Shown: piece by piece, positions 1 to 9,908 of the stretch
Position numbering within the stretch: the first letter of the stretch is position 1
Layout of the letters: each line of letters begins with the position of its first letter
Assembly: GCA_002786025.1 (NCBI GenBank)
Contig: NHNW01000010.1
Location: 186,001-250,000, forward strand
Direction of reading: 5' to 3'
Origin: Zasmidium citrigriseum
Lineage: Eukaryota > Ascomycota > Dothideomycetes > Mycosphaerellales > Mycosphaerellaceae
DNA: 64,000 bases
Position numbers and translations under genes: made by a program
The notes under the pieces: model-generated
What the model saw: the letters and a program-made list of their open reading frames with translations, nothing else
The model's database searches: none
Told to the model about the DNA's origin: nothing

Positions 1-138
1 AACGGTCTCGTAGTCAAGACCATTGCGGCTCCGGCTGTAGACATGGTTCAGAGTAAGACTTTGGTCAATCACGTCGACCAGCAAGAATCGCTCTCTGTTG
101 CTGGTCGAGTGTGGTGACCAGCGCACAGCCGCTTCCAT
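1..138 (-). CDS. N-terminus of a WD40-type protein (SEA4/Mio-like), cut by window edge
   Basis: An open frame runs leftward from an ATG at 138 (reverse strand) and is still open at base 1, giving 46 residues. The peptide begins MEAAVRWSP and contains RERFLLVDV and SLTLNHVYSR, which resembles the first blade of fungal WD40 proteins related to SEA-complex subunit Sea4/Mio (TORC1 regulation at the vacuole). That family name is from memory and tentative; the reading frame itself is clear. The gene is divergent from the lipase gene at 558. The rest lies outside the window, so domain order and length cannot be judged. Confidence 0.55.
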   Translation of the reverse strand, partial: MEAAVRWSPHSTSNRERFLLVDVIDQSLTLNHVYSRSRNGLDYETV

Positions 139-557
139 CTGCGCATCTCCTTCGTGATTTGCTTATCAGGATCCTTCAAAACATAGCGTTCTGAACTCAG
201 TTGCCTCTGAGGCGGTCATCCGAAATCGCCATGACCCGAGAATCACATGGAAGCTATTTTCGTATCGTATCGTATAGCTTCGAGTCCGCGTGTCTGGATA
301 CTGGCTGCCTGGTTTCGTTGATCGTTCGATGGGCTCCGGAGGCGTGTGAAGTAGACGTGCAGGACGTGTCGTCCACCTGGAAGTGGCGTGGCTGTGCAGT
401 GCCACGATGCGCCCCACGCTCCAATCACGTTGCCGTCGTGTTGGTCGTATCTCAGTCCAAACCTACTTCCTTCCTGCTCGTGCACAATTGTGTGTACCAT
501 AATGCCTACCGATGGAAGATAAAGTAGGTAGGTGCGGTGCGATTCTTCTCTCCTGCC
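139..557. promoter_or_regulatory. Divergent intergenic region between the WD40-like and lipase genes
   Basis: About 420 bp separate the two divergent start codons. Short open frames on both strands here have no protein-like composition. I see no clear TATA element. It is most simply a shared bidirectional promoter plus 5' leaders (inference). Confidence 0.35.
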
Positions 558-2627
558 ATGGATCAAAAAGGAGATCGAGGACGACGTCCGCCGCCCGCAT
601 TGCCTCCCCGCCAGAGCAGTTCAACCGAGCAGGCTGAGCCTCAAGACGATGCCCCGCCGCCATATGAATTGGTTGCACACCAACAGAGGGCGTTCGAGAA
701 AGCCACCGCCGGCAACCCATCAGGATCTGGCTCTGCTCTTGGACACAATGACCCGCGATCCTCTTCGCAGCAATCTCTGGCTCCTGAGCCGGGAGAGCAG
801 AACCAGAGGCGTAAATTGCTTTTGATCTACATCCATGGCTTCATGGGCAACGAGACCAGCTTTCGAAGTTTTCCAGCGCACTTGCACAACCTGCTGGCTG
901 TTCTTTTGGAAGAGACACATGTCATTCACACCAAAATCTATCCGCGGTATCGCTCCAAAGGTCACATCAGCCACGCGCGAGACAATTTCAGCAAATGGCT
1001 GGAGCCTCATGAGAGCGAGTCAACAGATGTCGTGCTATTGGGCCACAGTATGGGAGGTCTTCTCTCCGCGGAAGTTGTCCTTATGCCATCGATGAGACTC
1101 GCATCGCGGCCTTTGAACCATCGAATCATTGGAACGATCAACTTCGACGTGCCGTTCCTTGGAATGCACCCCGGTGTTGTCAAAAGTGGATTGGCGAGCA
1201 TCTTCAAGTCAGACGAACCACCAGGAGACAAATGGGAGGATCTGCCATCAGTGAAAGAGGATGCCGAGTCTAGTCAAGGCCAGCGCCCTATCACCCCTTC
1301 ATCAAGGAGTGATACCTTCTGGGACCACTCGGATCCAAACTTCAATCCCAAGTTCACGAACGATGTGATACTTCCTGTTCGAAAAGGATGGAAGAGTGCG
1401 TTGCACTTCGTCAACAAACACTCCGACGATCTAATCAAGTCAACGAAGAAACTCATCTCATCCCACATGGAGTTTGGGGGAGCCATGGCCAACTATGGGG
1501 AGCTCAAGACTCGCTACTCCAGGATCAGGGCTTTGGAAGTCGAAGACGGACGTATTCGACAGACAGTCGTTGAAGGCGGCCTCCCACCCAGAGTACGCTT
1601 CGTGAACTACTACACCGCCAGTACAGGTCGACCAAAAAAGCCCTCGTCACCAAATCGACGATTGTCACCCAGCCCACATGGCAGTCGATCATCGTCACGG
1701 ACATCAATGTCCCGTGCATCGTTACAATCAAATCGACCAGGTACAGAGAGTAGTCTTTATTCAAGTGGTGCTGTTGGCACCCGAGAGTCTCTCACGGTGG
1801 AGAATGCAGCCAAAGAAGCTTTGGAAGCTGGGCATGATACGGAAAACAAACCTCATACAGAGGAGTCGTCATCATCATCATCATCAGAGCCGACCTCGTC
1901 AGATGTACCTGCAAAGCCTCCGCCACTCGGTGATCTGAGTTACATCCAGGATCCGAACATCCGAAAGATGGTAGAAGAGGACCATCGAAAAGCACTCCAG
2001 AAGTACGAGGATGCGCTCAAAAAGCGCGAAGTGACATCTCAAGACACAGCGAAGCCTCCAGGCGAGCCAAAGAAGAGCGATCCTCCACCTCCAAAGCCAA
2101 AGCCCGAGTCTGAGATGACCCACTCGGAGAGAGAAGAATTGAGACTGGAAAGGGAACGACAGCGAATGGAGGCGGAAGCCCGTCGACTCAGGGGCGAGAA
2201 GGATCCACCAGAGGATCCGGCCCCTGCGAGGCCAAGCATCGAGAATATACCTAAAATCGAGAGCAGAGCAGAGTCATTCACGGCATCCACGGTTGAGACG
2301 GGATCGACTTACGACAGCAGTCTTCTAACACCTCAAGCAAGTAAGGAGGATGCAACTCCGAAGCCTAAGAAAGATCGCAAGTTCTGTAATTTGCCGCCAA
2401 AAGATTCGAATGGTGAACGGGATCCGTGCTGGGTGCGGGTCCTCATGAAGGATGTTGATGAAGTTGGTGCTCATTGCGGATTGTTCTTTGTCGATTCGAG
2501 GTACGAGCGTTTGGTTGGAGATGTGGCTGAGCGGATTGAGCGCTGGGTGAACGAAGATACCGGATTGAGGGCTTCGAGAGCCAACGAAGAAAGTGAGCAG
2601 AGAGCCCCGACAGGCGAGAAGTCGTAA
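558..2627 (+). CDS. DUF676-type alpha/beta hydrolase (putative lipase), single exon
   Basis: 689 residues. The reading frame opens upstream at a GTG (537), but the first ATG at 558 (context gccATGg) is the sensible start. Residues about 75-210 carry the hydrolase core: LLIYIHGFMG (oxyanion HG motif) followed by LLGHSMGGLLSAE with the GxSxG nucleophile elbow, as in the DUF676 putative serine esterase/lipase family. An N-terminal proline-rich stretch and a long C-terminal half (serine-rich with a (TCA)6-encoded Ser run, then charged E/R/K-rich helices about 450-560) look disordered or coiled. The last 80 residues (KFCNLPPKDSNGERDPCW...) form a second compact conserved-looking block. The substrate is unknown; a lipid ester is likely from the family. 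Confidence 0.85.
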   Translation: MDQKGDRGRRPPPALPPRQSSSTEQAEPQDDAPPPYELVAHQQRAFEKATAGNPSGSGSALGHNDPRSSSQQSLAPEPGEQNQRRKLLLIYIHGFMGNETSFRSFPAHLHNLLAVLLEETHVIHTKIYPRYRSKGHISHARDNFSKWLEPHESESTDVVLLGHSMGGLLSAEVVLMPSMRLASRPLNHRIIGTINFDVPFLGMHPGVVKSGLASIFKSDEPPGDKWEDLPSVKEDAESSQGQRPITPSSRSDTFWDHSDPNFNPKFTNDVILPVRKGWKSALHFVNKHSDDLIKSTKKLISSHMEFGGAMANYGELKTRYSRIRALEVEDGRIRQTVVEGGLPPRVRFVNYYTASTGRPKKPSSPNRRLSPSPHGSRSSSRTSMSRASLQSNRPGTESSLYSSGAVGTRESLTVENAAKEALEAGHDTENKPHTEESSSSSSSEPTSSDVPAKPPPLGDLSYIQDPNIRKMVEEDHRKALQKYEDALKKREVTSQDTAKPPGEPKKSDPPPPKPKPESEMTHSEREELRLERERQRMEAEARRLRGEKDPPEDPAPARPSIENIPKIESRAESFTASTVETGSTYDSSLLTPQASKEDATPKPKKDRKFCNLPPKDSNGERDPCWVRVLMKDVDEVGAHCGLFFVDSRYERLVGDVAERIERWVNEDTGLRASRANEESEQRAPTGEKS
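1869..1886 (+). repeat. (TCA)6 trinucleotide microsatellite in coding sequence
   Basis: Six perfect TCA units encode part of a serine run in the disordered region of the DUF676 lipase. A length-variable repeat in frame would change only the number of serines. Confidence 0.9.
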
Positions 2628-2706
2628 TGATCAAGTGTGCCTAATGAAGATTATTGAACTCCTGCGTATGGGTATCATGCAAAGCAAACGCGTGCTGTTT
2701 GAAGTA

Positions 2707-3522
2707 TCACTCGAAGAAGCCTCCACCCGTCTCATCTTCACTCTCCCCATCCTCCTCCATACTCGCTGAAGCACCAGGCTTGGAATGCTGATCTCGTTGC
2801 GTCGTCTTGTTCTTCTCCTTCTTCGCCGGCCGTTCAACATCCTCTTCCTCAACCTGCAGCGGCTCGCCCTCCTCATCAAGTTTCCCCTCCCTCAAATCCT
2901 CCAAAGCCCAAAGCCCCTTCTCCGTACACTTCCTCACAATCGCCAACATCCCCTCATCACCATGCCTCTTCGCATACCCATACACATCAACCTCCGGCTC
3001 CTGCTCACCCTCGCCATCCTTCCCTCGCACAGCAGGAAACAGTGGCACATAATCCCGGTCCAACGGGAAATACTTCGCATAATTCACCTCCACCTCCGAT
3101 TCCTTGATCCTCTTCCTCAGCCTCGCCCACTCGATATCATCCCACTTTTCGTCAAACTCCTTCTCCTCCTTCTTGGCTTTCTTGAGCCGACGCTCTGCTT
3201 TCTGTCGGTCGAAGAACCGGATTTTGTGCCATTTGTTAATCATTTCGCTGCGTTTGTTGGCTTTCTCTGCTTCGCGGAGCTCGCGCTCGGCCGTCTGCAG
3301 GGCGCGCTCTTTTTCGATGCGCACATTGGCGGGCAGGTCATCGTTGCGGTCAAGGAGGCGGCGGAGTGACCGGACGGTGGACTTGAGTTCGTTGACTGGG
3401 TGGGCTTTTTTGAAGGACTTCTTGCCATGATGTGCTGGACGGTGTTGGTGGTCGTATGGTTTGGAGCGTTTGGCTGGTTGACGAATGTCGCCATCTGAGG
3501 GGGCCTGTCGTTTGGTTGCCAT
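2707..3522 (-). CDS. EFG1: rRNA-processing protein EFG1
   Basis: 271 residues, single exon, genuine ATG at 3522. The body is a highly charged alpha-helical region (VNELKSTVRSLRRLLDR, then KANKRSEMINKWHKIRFFDRQKAERRLKKAK) that matches the Efg1 family of nucleolar proteins needed for 18S rRNA maturation in the small-subunit processome. Further conserved blocks are NYAKYFPLDRDYVPLFP and the acidic C-terminus. Length fits fungal Efg1 proteins. The gene is convergent with the lipase (80 bp gap) and lies upstream of the AFI1-like gene on the same strand. The C-terminal 70 residues are low-complexity and acidic. Confidence 0.9.
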   Translation of the reverse strand: MATKRQAPSDGDIRQPAKRSKPYDHQHRPAHHGKKSFKKAHPVNELKSTVRSLRRLLDRNDDLPANVRIEKERALQTAERELREAEKANKRSEMINKWHKIRFFDRQKAERRLKKAKKEEKEFDEKWDDIEWARLRKRIKESEVEVNYAKYFPLDRDYVPLFPAVRGKDGEGEQEPEVDVYGYAKRHGDEGMLAIVRKCTEKGLWALEDLREGKLDEEGEPLQVEEEDVERPAKKEKNKTTQRDQHSKPGASASMEEDGESEDETGGGFFE

Positions 3523-3706
3523 ATTGTCGTCTCACGGTTGGAAAGTGGGAGAGTTTATGGTGGATTGAATCGTGAAGTTGAAATTCGGACAAGCCCCACT
3601 TTTAGTCACGTGCGCGAAATGCTCTATTCCAACGACATACATTCACTCAAACGCAAGGGTATCTAAAGATCGTATTTACTCATTGACATCTTCATCTCGT
3701 TCTTCA

Positions 3707-6226
3707 TCAAGTCTCATCTGCCACCCCGAGTCTATCGACTCGCTGCGTCATTACTCGTTCCCAGGCTATGCGAACGAATCTCCCCAGCGTTTGCCAGAAG
3801 TGCCTCCCGGCTTCGTGCTCTCTGATCCTGCCCAACAGTTCTGCAATTTCTTCTCGTACGTCTAGTCGCGGATGGAAGAGTCCAGTGCCGATGTACAGTA
3901 AGCCAGGCGAGTTTCCTGCAGCCGCCTTGTTCTCCCAGACACCATTAACGACGACCGACAGCAGCTGACTGATTTCCTGGTCCGATCTAATGGAGGCGCA
4001 GATTGCCAGGTAGATGTTTGCACTCTGTTCATGGCCCAGCCTCAACTTGGCCAGCTTATCATGGAGGTGCTGCAAATCTAGGTGCTTGATAGGTCGATGG
4101 ACGTAGAAGGCTGCCAGGTCCTGGACAAAGTTGTAATAACTCCGCGTGTTCCGCCATCCCTCAACGCGGGTAGCATTGGCAGCAAGCTCGTTGTTCTTCG
4201 CCTGTGCGGTTGGCCAAACATAGCCATGACCGGTGACCTCTGGCGGTAACTCCTTTGGACTATCAAGTGGCGATTCCGCTGTTCCTGGATAGGCCGTCTT
4301 GGGGCTGTGAGGATCGTGAATGTGTAATGCACTTGCGCCGTATACAGTCTCTTCGAAGCTTGCGGCCAGCCTGGTGAATTTCAAAATCCATTTCCTGAAT
4401 TTCCCGCGGATGGCGTTCTCTCCATGTCGCTCATTGATCGCAGCCAGGACGCTGTGCATGAACGCGCCGTCACCGGTAGCGTCGCCAGCCGTGCTGCCGT
4501 TCGGAGCAGCATTACCACCCAGACCGGCAGAAAGGCTAGCTCCTGCGGAGACAAGTGCGCTTATGCCTCCTGCGCCCCCAGACGCAGCATTGGTATGAAC
4601 TTGATGGGTATTCTGTTGGAAGAATACAACGCCCTCAGTTAGGGGTGCCTGCTCAACGTGATTGGATATTCGCATTCGACCGGTGCTGATGTCGCAAAGC
4701 AGATCCCACCACTCGGTCTTGTGTGCAAAGGCTGGATTCGTAACACCGGCAATGAACCCAGGAACTTTGAGGAGGTCGTCGATCTTTGTGAGGTCTGTAT
4801 ATGGGAACGCATGCCTTGTAAAGCCACGTAGCAGCCCACCCGATGCAAGAGCACAAGCAGCCAGAACAGCTTCTGCTACCTCAGTGCTGGGAAGATTGTG
4901 GCCCAAGAAGATTACCCGCTTTTGTGTGAGGAGCGCATTCATCAGTACGATAATTGGATGGGTAGTTGGCCCGTTGGTGGTCAAGTGGGGATGTGTAGGG
5001 TTGAACGGCACGGCAGATTGTGTGTGGGGTGTGCTGAATGTGGTGATTAACTTGACCAGACTGAAGTCACCAACTGTTTCAGGGCTGATCGCAGTTGGAA
5101 CCTTCACAGGCACAGGGACATTGGCGTAGTTGATGACACTCTCGAACTCGTGAGTATCCCGAGGCAGACCGTATCTGGACTTCGACTGCAGTTGAGTGGT
5201 ACTAGTCTGCTCGAGTGGCGAGCCGATGGCATCGCTTTCTTTCCTCTCGGCCATGCGCTGGGCGATAATTGCTTCGAACTTCTCCAGAAACAAGTCTTTT
5301 GCATCGCTGGCTTGCAAGATGAATCTTTCGAAGAGGCTCAGACGTGGCATCAAGGACAGATCCATGCTGTTGACAGCATCGTATAAGCTTGCGAGTGTTT
5401 CCACAACCGGATTGGCGAAGTATTGTTCCAAGGCCAGCAGCAGAAGCGGCTTATATATGTGGAGGAAAGAATGCCGTGTGCATATAGCCATTGACTTGAC
5501 GATCGCTCCACGCTTGATAGTAGTGTCGTGTTTGGTATTGACCAGATTGAGCACATATACAAGTGGGGGACCGTCAACGTTCACGTCTTCGGAATCGTCG
5601 TCGCTGACGTTGTCGTCGAAGTCGTCGTCCAAATCTTCGTCGCCGTCCTCTGTTCCGTCTGGCTCTTCACCGTTGTCTTCGTTCTTCCTTCGCCTTCGCC
5701 TACGTCGGCGTTTAGCTTCTTGTTCTTCCTCCTCCATGCCAGCATCTTTGTGAAGAAAGAAGATCGTCCAGTCCTGACTTCTCACATGCGCCTGGTCCGG
5801 TAACATCAATTCAGCGAGCATGTGCTCGTCGCCTCCTACTGGACCGGGATACTGATGCTCCATAATACTCCCCCGGTCAATGTCGAACGATGCGACCAAG
5901 ATATACTCGACATGTTTCTCGGTGCCATTGGGAGGGTATTGCGATTTGATCGGCTTGCCTTGGCGTCGAATCTGCTTCTGCGGTGATCGTACTGGCACGT
6001 TGGCTGATTTGGAAGCCGAGAGAGAAGAATGGTAGCTGTTCCCGCTGGAGTGGTGCGAGGCATCGGAGGGAGTGTGTCTATGGCTGCTGCTGCCAACTGC
6101 GAGGGTGTTCCCGGACTCGCCAGCGGATCGAAAGCTGGAAGGGAATGAGTTGAGCGAAGGGTGACGGCGGGAGGCTGCGCTGCCAGACGAATTCGTATTC
6201 GGTCGTAGCGGTAGAACCGTGGCCAT
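3707..6226 (-). CDS. AFI1: AFI1/MesA-like DENN-domain protein (stabilisation of polarity axis)
   Basis: 839 residues from the ATG at 6226; an in-frame ATG at 6433 would add 69 low-quality residues and is probably 5' leader. After a Ser-rich N-terminus, residues about 105-165 ([16 protein letters not shown], then [20 protein letters not shown], then [10 protein letters not shown]) match the Afi1 docking domain that binds the small GTPase Arf3. The rest matches the SPA (stabilisation of polarity axis)/DENN region, including [24 protein letters not shown] and the C-terminal [17 protein letters not shown]. The family acts in polarised growth at hyphal tips or buds. A run of eight arginines followed by about 35 mostly acidic residues (171-218) interrupts the docking domain. 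Divergent from the EF-hand gene (268 bp). Confidence 0.85.
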   Translation of the reverse strand: MATVLPLRPNTNSSGSAASRRHPSLNSFPSSFRSAGESGNTLAVGSSSHRHTPSDASHHSSGNSYHSSLSASKSANVPVRSPQKQIRRQGKPIKSQYPPNGTEKHVEYILVASFDIDRGSIMEHQYPGPVGGDEHMLAELMLPDQAHVRSQDWTIFFLHKDAGMEEEEQEAKRRRRRRRRKNEDNGEEPDGTEDGDEDLDDDFDDNVSDDDSEDVNVDGPPLVYVLNLVNTKHDTTIKRGAIVKSMAICTRHSFLHIYKPLLLLALEQYFANPVVETLASLYDAVNSMDLSLMPRLSLFERFILQASDAKDLFLEKFEAIIAQRMAERKESDAIGSPLEQTSTTQLQSKSRYGLPRDTHEFESVINYANVPVPVKVPTAISPETVGDFSLVKLITTFSTPHTQSAVPFNPTHPHLTTNGPTTHPIIVLMNALLTQKRVIFLGHNLPSTEVAEAVLAACALASGGLLRGFTRHAFPYTDLTKIDDLLKVPGFIAGVTNPAFAHKTEWWDLLCDISTGRMRISNHVEQAPLTEGVVFFQQNTHQVHTNAASGGAGGISALVSAGASLSAGLGGNAAPNGSTAGDATGDGAFMHSVLAAINERHGENAIRGKFRKWILKFTRLAASFEETVYGASALHIHDPHSPKTAYPGTAESPLDSPKELPPEVTGHGYVWPTAQAKNNELAANATRVEGWRNTRSYYNFVQDLAAFYVHRPIKHLDLQHLHDKLAKLRLGHEQSANIYLAICASIRSDQEISQLLSVVVNGVWENKAAAGNSPGLLYIGTGLFHPRLDVREEIAELLGRIREHEAGRHFWQTLGRFVRIAWERVMTQRVDRLGVADET

Positions 6227-6494
6227 CCTGTCAAATTGCTCGCGCCAGGCGAGTGAATGCGAAGTAGAGATGGAAGTTGGCTGGTCCTCGACTTTCACCG
6301 TTTCACACTTCCCCCACACTTTCTCTTGATCGCAGCTCGCCCCCTGCGTCGGGCCGCTGCGCGTTGCTCCGTGCAGCTGAGTGTTTGGCCGGGGTCGTAA
6401 ACAGTGAGGTCGAGACGTCCAACTTCCCACCATCGACCATCACGACATCATGGTATGAAGATCGCCTGGCAGTCTCATAGATGTATGCTCATAA

Positions 6495-7658
6495 ATGTCA
6501 CAGGCTGGACGACCATCACCATTCGACAATCCCGCCGGCCGCCAATCGCCCTTTCGCCGCCAGAACAGCGCCTCGCCCGCGACAGTACGCGGAGCAACGC
6601 CTGGTTCGTCTCCAACGAAAGCCGGCGCGACGCTTTCACCCACGAAGCCTGGCAGCTTGTCGCCTGAGAAGACAAGTCCATTTGTTCGACGACCGAGCCA
6701 GATCAGCCATGCTTCCGAACGACCAACGAGTCCCTTCGCCCGACCATCAAGCAGCTTGAGCATCCCAGCATCACCTTCACGGAAAACAAGCGACGCGAGC
6801 CACAATGACCGCCCTCTCAGTCCATCGCCGCTTTCACCCATGAGATATCCCTCCGCATCGCCTGCGCCGCCAGAGCCCGAGACTTCAATCCATGCGCCAA
6901 GTTCGCCATCACCACTGGACGGGGCGCATTCGTCCTCACACGAGGCCCTTCCCGAGGACTCGCCATTCTTCGTCCCACCGAGCCCACAAACTTCGAGACC
7001 GGTGGCCCATCGCACAGTAACATCGTCCACAACGAACACTATCAAGCCGCCAGTCTTCACAACGCAACCCAAAGCGCCAGTATCAGCGCCGAAGCTCAAT
7101 AACATCGGACGTGGTGGAGCGTACAATCACATCCCACAACCGTTGCTCCACAGCATGCGAGAGTCGTTTGAGGTGCTAGATAGCAACACAACTGGCACAG
7201 TCAATTCTGCGGCGGTGTCAGAAATGCTCTCCCAACTAGGACTGGACAACACGCCTGCAGCATTGAAGGACTTCTTTCCCCCAAGTCAACCACCACAATT
7301 GAATCTGGCACGATATTTGGATGTACTATCTGGACCGTTGGCGGAGATGTCACAACCAGATGAGCTACGAGCTGCCTTTGAAGCATTCGATGTCGACGAC
7401 AGCGGCCAGATTGATGTCTCTGTGTTGCGAGATGCTCTGCTTCATACTGCACCGCAGCCTGGAGAGGATATGATCCGCTTCAGTGAGCGAGAGGTCGATG
7501 GGATTTTGGGCGAGTTCACGAGCAGGCGTGCTTTCGGCTCGAAAGGCATTCATGCATCCAAGGGCAAGGGGGATGTGTTCAGGTACCGTGATTTCATGGC
7601 AAACATTAGCGGTGGCGGAGCAACGGCAAACAGCACAGATGCCGCAATGGCAGCTTGA
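6495..7658 (+). CDS. EF-hand protein, myosin regulatory light chain-like, with long disordered N-terminus
   Basis: 387 residues, single exon, ATG at 6495. Residues 1-210 are Ser/Pro-rich with SPEK/SPTK-type repeats suited to proline-directed phosphorylation. The C-terminal 170 residues hold two EF-hand-like units: SFEVLDSNTTGTVNSAAVSEML and AAFEAFDVDDSGQIDVSVLRDAL. Spacing and sequence (MLSQLG, then LDVLSGPL, then ELRAAFEAFD) are like myosin II regulatory light chains (Rlc1/Mlc2). The second loop has D-D-S-D at positions 1, 3, 5, 9 but valine at position 12 instead of Glu, so calcium binding is doubtful. The light-chain identity is an inference; it could be another calmodulin-superfamily cytoskeletal protein. 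Confidence 0.75.
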   Translation: MSQAGRPSPFDNPAGRQSPFRRQNSASPATVRGATPGSSPTKAGATLSPTKPGSLSPEKTSPFVRRPSQISHASERPTSPFARPSSSLSIPASPSRKTSDASHNDRPLSPSPLSPMRYPSASPAPPEPETSIHAPSSPSPLDGAHSSSHEALPEDSPFFVPPSPQTSRPVAHRTVTSSTTNTIKPPVFTTQPKAPVSAPKLNNIGRGGAYNHIPQPLLHSMRESFEVLDSNTTGTVNSAAVSEMLSQLGLDNTPAALKDFFPPSQPPQLNLARYLDVLSGPLAEMSQPDELRAAFEAFDVDDSGQIDVSVLRDALLHTAPQPGEDMIRFSEREVDGILGEFTSRRAFGSKGIHASKGKGDVFRYRDFMANISGGGATANSTDAAMAA

Positions 7659-7742
7659 TTGTAGTATTGTATGTGTATATCCAAGACCGGCGCTATGCAG
7701 TAATGACGAATATATCATGATCCAGAACAAATCTCATGAGCT

Positions 7743-8885
7743 TTACGCCCAAGGAGCTGGCTGGAAGCCTCTCGACGTACGGCCTTGCAGCTCTTTGACC
7801 AGTGCTGGCAAGGTCTGCTCCAACGGCAAGCTGCATCGAACACCGTCCGATCCATTGGTGTTCAATGGAACGTCAGCGAAGAAGCCCTCTTCTCCTCTCA
7901 CGCCTCCCATGCTCACAGCAGCGACTGGCTTGCCCTGCTCTCTCGCTCTCTTCACCAACCGCCATGCAGAGTACGTTGCCAGTGACGATCCCAGGACCAA
8001 CATCTTACTTGCGCTATCCACGGCAGACTCGACGGCAAGCTTCACCGGGTTAGAAATGGACTCGCCAAACATGATGACGGCAGGCTTCAAGATTCCTGCG
8101 TTCGACTTGGCCGACCAGGCTCCATCTTCATCGGTGATGACTTGCTTTCCTTCCGCGGCGAGCTTTGAATTGTGAAGGCATTTCGGACACGGCGGATATC
8201 TGAACGTACTGTACTCCACTCCCGGCACGTCAACATCGCCGTCTGGATTCGTCTTCAAGCCTAACCGATGCCGCTCGGTAGGATCCTCTGTCGTCAAGGC
8301 GCCAGATTCCAGCATCTCCGAAAGAAACGCTGACCAAGCTGGATTCATCCGCGATAGATCCTCTTGGAACTTGTCCCGATCATACTCCGTCCGACAAGTG
8401 AGGCAAACCGTGCTCCTCAGATATCCGTGCAGTTCAAGAGTCTTCAATTCGGGATGCGCCTTGCTGTGAAACGAATCCACGTTTTGTGTAATGACATTGC
8501 CTACCACACCCATCTGACCCAGCTGCCCAACCGCATAGTGCGCCACATTCGGTCGACTTCGGTGGAGGTTTGTCCAGCCCAGGAAACTTCTTGCCCAATA
8601 TCTCTTTCTGGCCTCATGGCTTGCCGAGAATTCGTGAAAGTAGATCGGTCGATACGTCTTGTTGAGAGTGTATGTTCCCTGACTGCCTCTATAGTCCGCG
8701 AGGCCTGATGCTACCGAGATGCCGGCGCCGGAGAGAATAAGAGTCTTGCCGCCATCGTTTGAGGATCGTGAGGCGAGCAGGAAGTTTTGCAGAGCCTCAA
8801 CCGCACCGTGCACTGATGTTGCTGCCGCTGGGATGATTGTGGGACTTGGCAGAGGCGCGGTGTAGGGTATTCGCATCAACGGCAT
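7743..8885 (-). CDS. Class II sirtuin (SIRT4-like NAD-dependent deacylase)
   Basis: 380 residues, single exon, ATG at 8885. It contains the full sirtuin signature: GAGIS at 53-57 followed by GLADYRG (NAD binding), TQNVD at 133-137, catalytic histidine in ELHG (H153), zinc-binding Cys pairs at C161/C164 and C233/C236, and the C-terminal GSSLATYSAWRLV nucleotide motif. The YRG variant and order of motifs fit the SIRT4 (class II) branch, usually mitochondrial. The N-terminus (MPLMRIPYTAPLPSPTIIP) is free of acidic residues and may serve as a targeting sequence. Convergent with the EF-hand gene (84 bp). Confidence 0.93.
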   Translation of the reverse strand: MPLMRIPYTAPLPSPTIIPAAATSVHGAVEALQNFLLASRSSNDGGKTLILSGAGISVASGLADYRGSQGTYTLNKTYRPIYFHEFSASHEARKRYWARSFLGWTNLHRSRPNVAHYAVGQLGQMGVVGNVITQNVDSFHSKAHPELKTLELHGYLRSTVCLTCRTEYDRDKFQEDLSRMNPAWSAFLSEMLESGALTTEDPTERHRLGLKTNPDGDVDVPGVEYSTFRYPPCPKCLHNSKLAAEGKQVITDEDGAWSAKSNAGILKPAVIMFGESISNPVKLAVESAVDSASKMLVLGSSLATYSAWRLVKRAREQGKPVAAVSMGGVRGEEGFFADVPLNTNGSDGVRCSLPLEQTLPALVKELQGRTSRGFQPAPWA

Positions 8886-9908
8886 GAGGCGTCACATGCT
8901 GTCGTCTGAGGGAGATTATGGGTGAGTGGCGGTGGTCTTGCGAAACAACCAGAGGTCCGTAGAGGGAAGGTCGGCCGTTGCCATGGATGACCTCACGACC
9001 GCGATGCGAGGCTGGAACAAAGTTCGTAGATCGATTGGTCGATATTTTAGGGCCTTCGCTTGTACCTGGAGATCAGCCTCTTCCGGACGTTACCTCTTCA
9101 GCGCTGGCACAATAGGAGGCACCTCGTCCATAAGACTGACGACTGTGGCAAGATGTGTCCGCGATCTTGCTGCTCCGACATGTGTTGTTGCCGCCCTGGA
9201 AGCGAGATACGGCCTATAACACCGTGACTAAGGCAAATGTCCAGAGTGCTCAAGCAGAGGCGCCGGCGGCCTGGAAGCGGAGAACCCCAATACCAACCAC
9301 TGATCCCAGTTTCGCATCGCTGCGTCCAACTTTTCTGCTCCCGGCCCGGGCCACAGATTCATCTTAGGAGCTGCAATAGCATGCAAACTCTAGATAGGCA
9401 GGCCAACCTCCGGCGGCTGCGATTCCACGTTCTCGGAGGCGAGGCCAGCTGAGCGATCCGGCTGATTTCACTTTAATCTATTATGCTCGGGGACCTTGCA
9501 GCCATCCGCATGGTGGCAGGCCGAGAAGAGCAAGTCGAGAATGCAATGGCAGGGGTGTCGGCCTGAAACGATACGGCGACGAGCTGTGGGTTTCACGACG
9601 TGCATTTTCCTGGATGCATCGTGCTCTTCCGCAGTGCCACCGCCGACGCAGCGCTGCCGTCGTACGTGTCGTAGCCATTGGCCTCCATCACGAGACGCAA
9701 ATTTCGTCGGACGTGGTTCAAGGAGCTGGGTATAACATGCGGCAGGTAAGCTGGCCATGTGCGACTGGGTCCAATAGGCAAGAAAAAGGCTATAGGCGAC
9801 TGGCCAGTCCCTCCATCACCACCAACCGCCGCTCGCTGCCCTGGATCGCTTCATCCCAACTGCCGCAAAGCCTAATCTTCATTTAGTCTTTCGCGGGTTA
9901 TATTAGCC
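8886..9908. promoter_or_regulatory. 1 kb gene-free divergent region
   Basis: Lies between the divergent sirtuin and six-cysteine protein genes. Several open frames of 60-97 codons overlap on both strands, but none has a recognisable domain, and opposite-strand frames are equally long, as expected by chance in GC-rich DNA. I see nothing beyond a probable bidirectional promoter and leaders. Confidence 0.35.

Noticed and set aside
3104..3430. Long + strand frames opposite EFG1
   Set aside because: Leu/Ser-rich translation typical of the antisense of a Glu/Lys-rich coding region; a shadow of EFG1.
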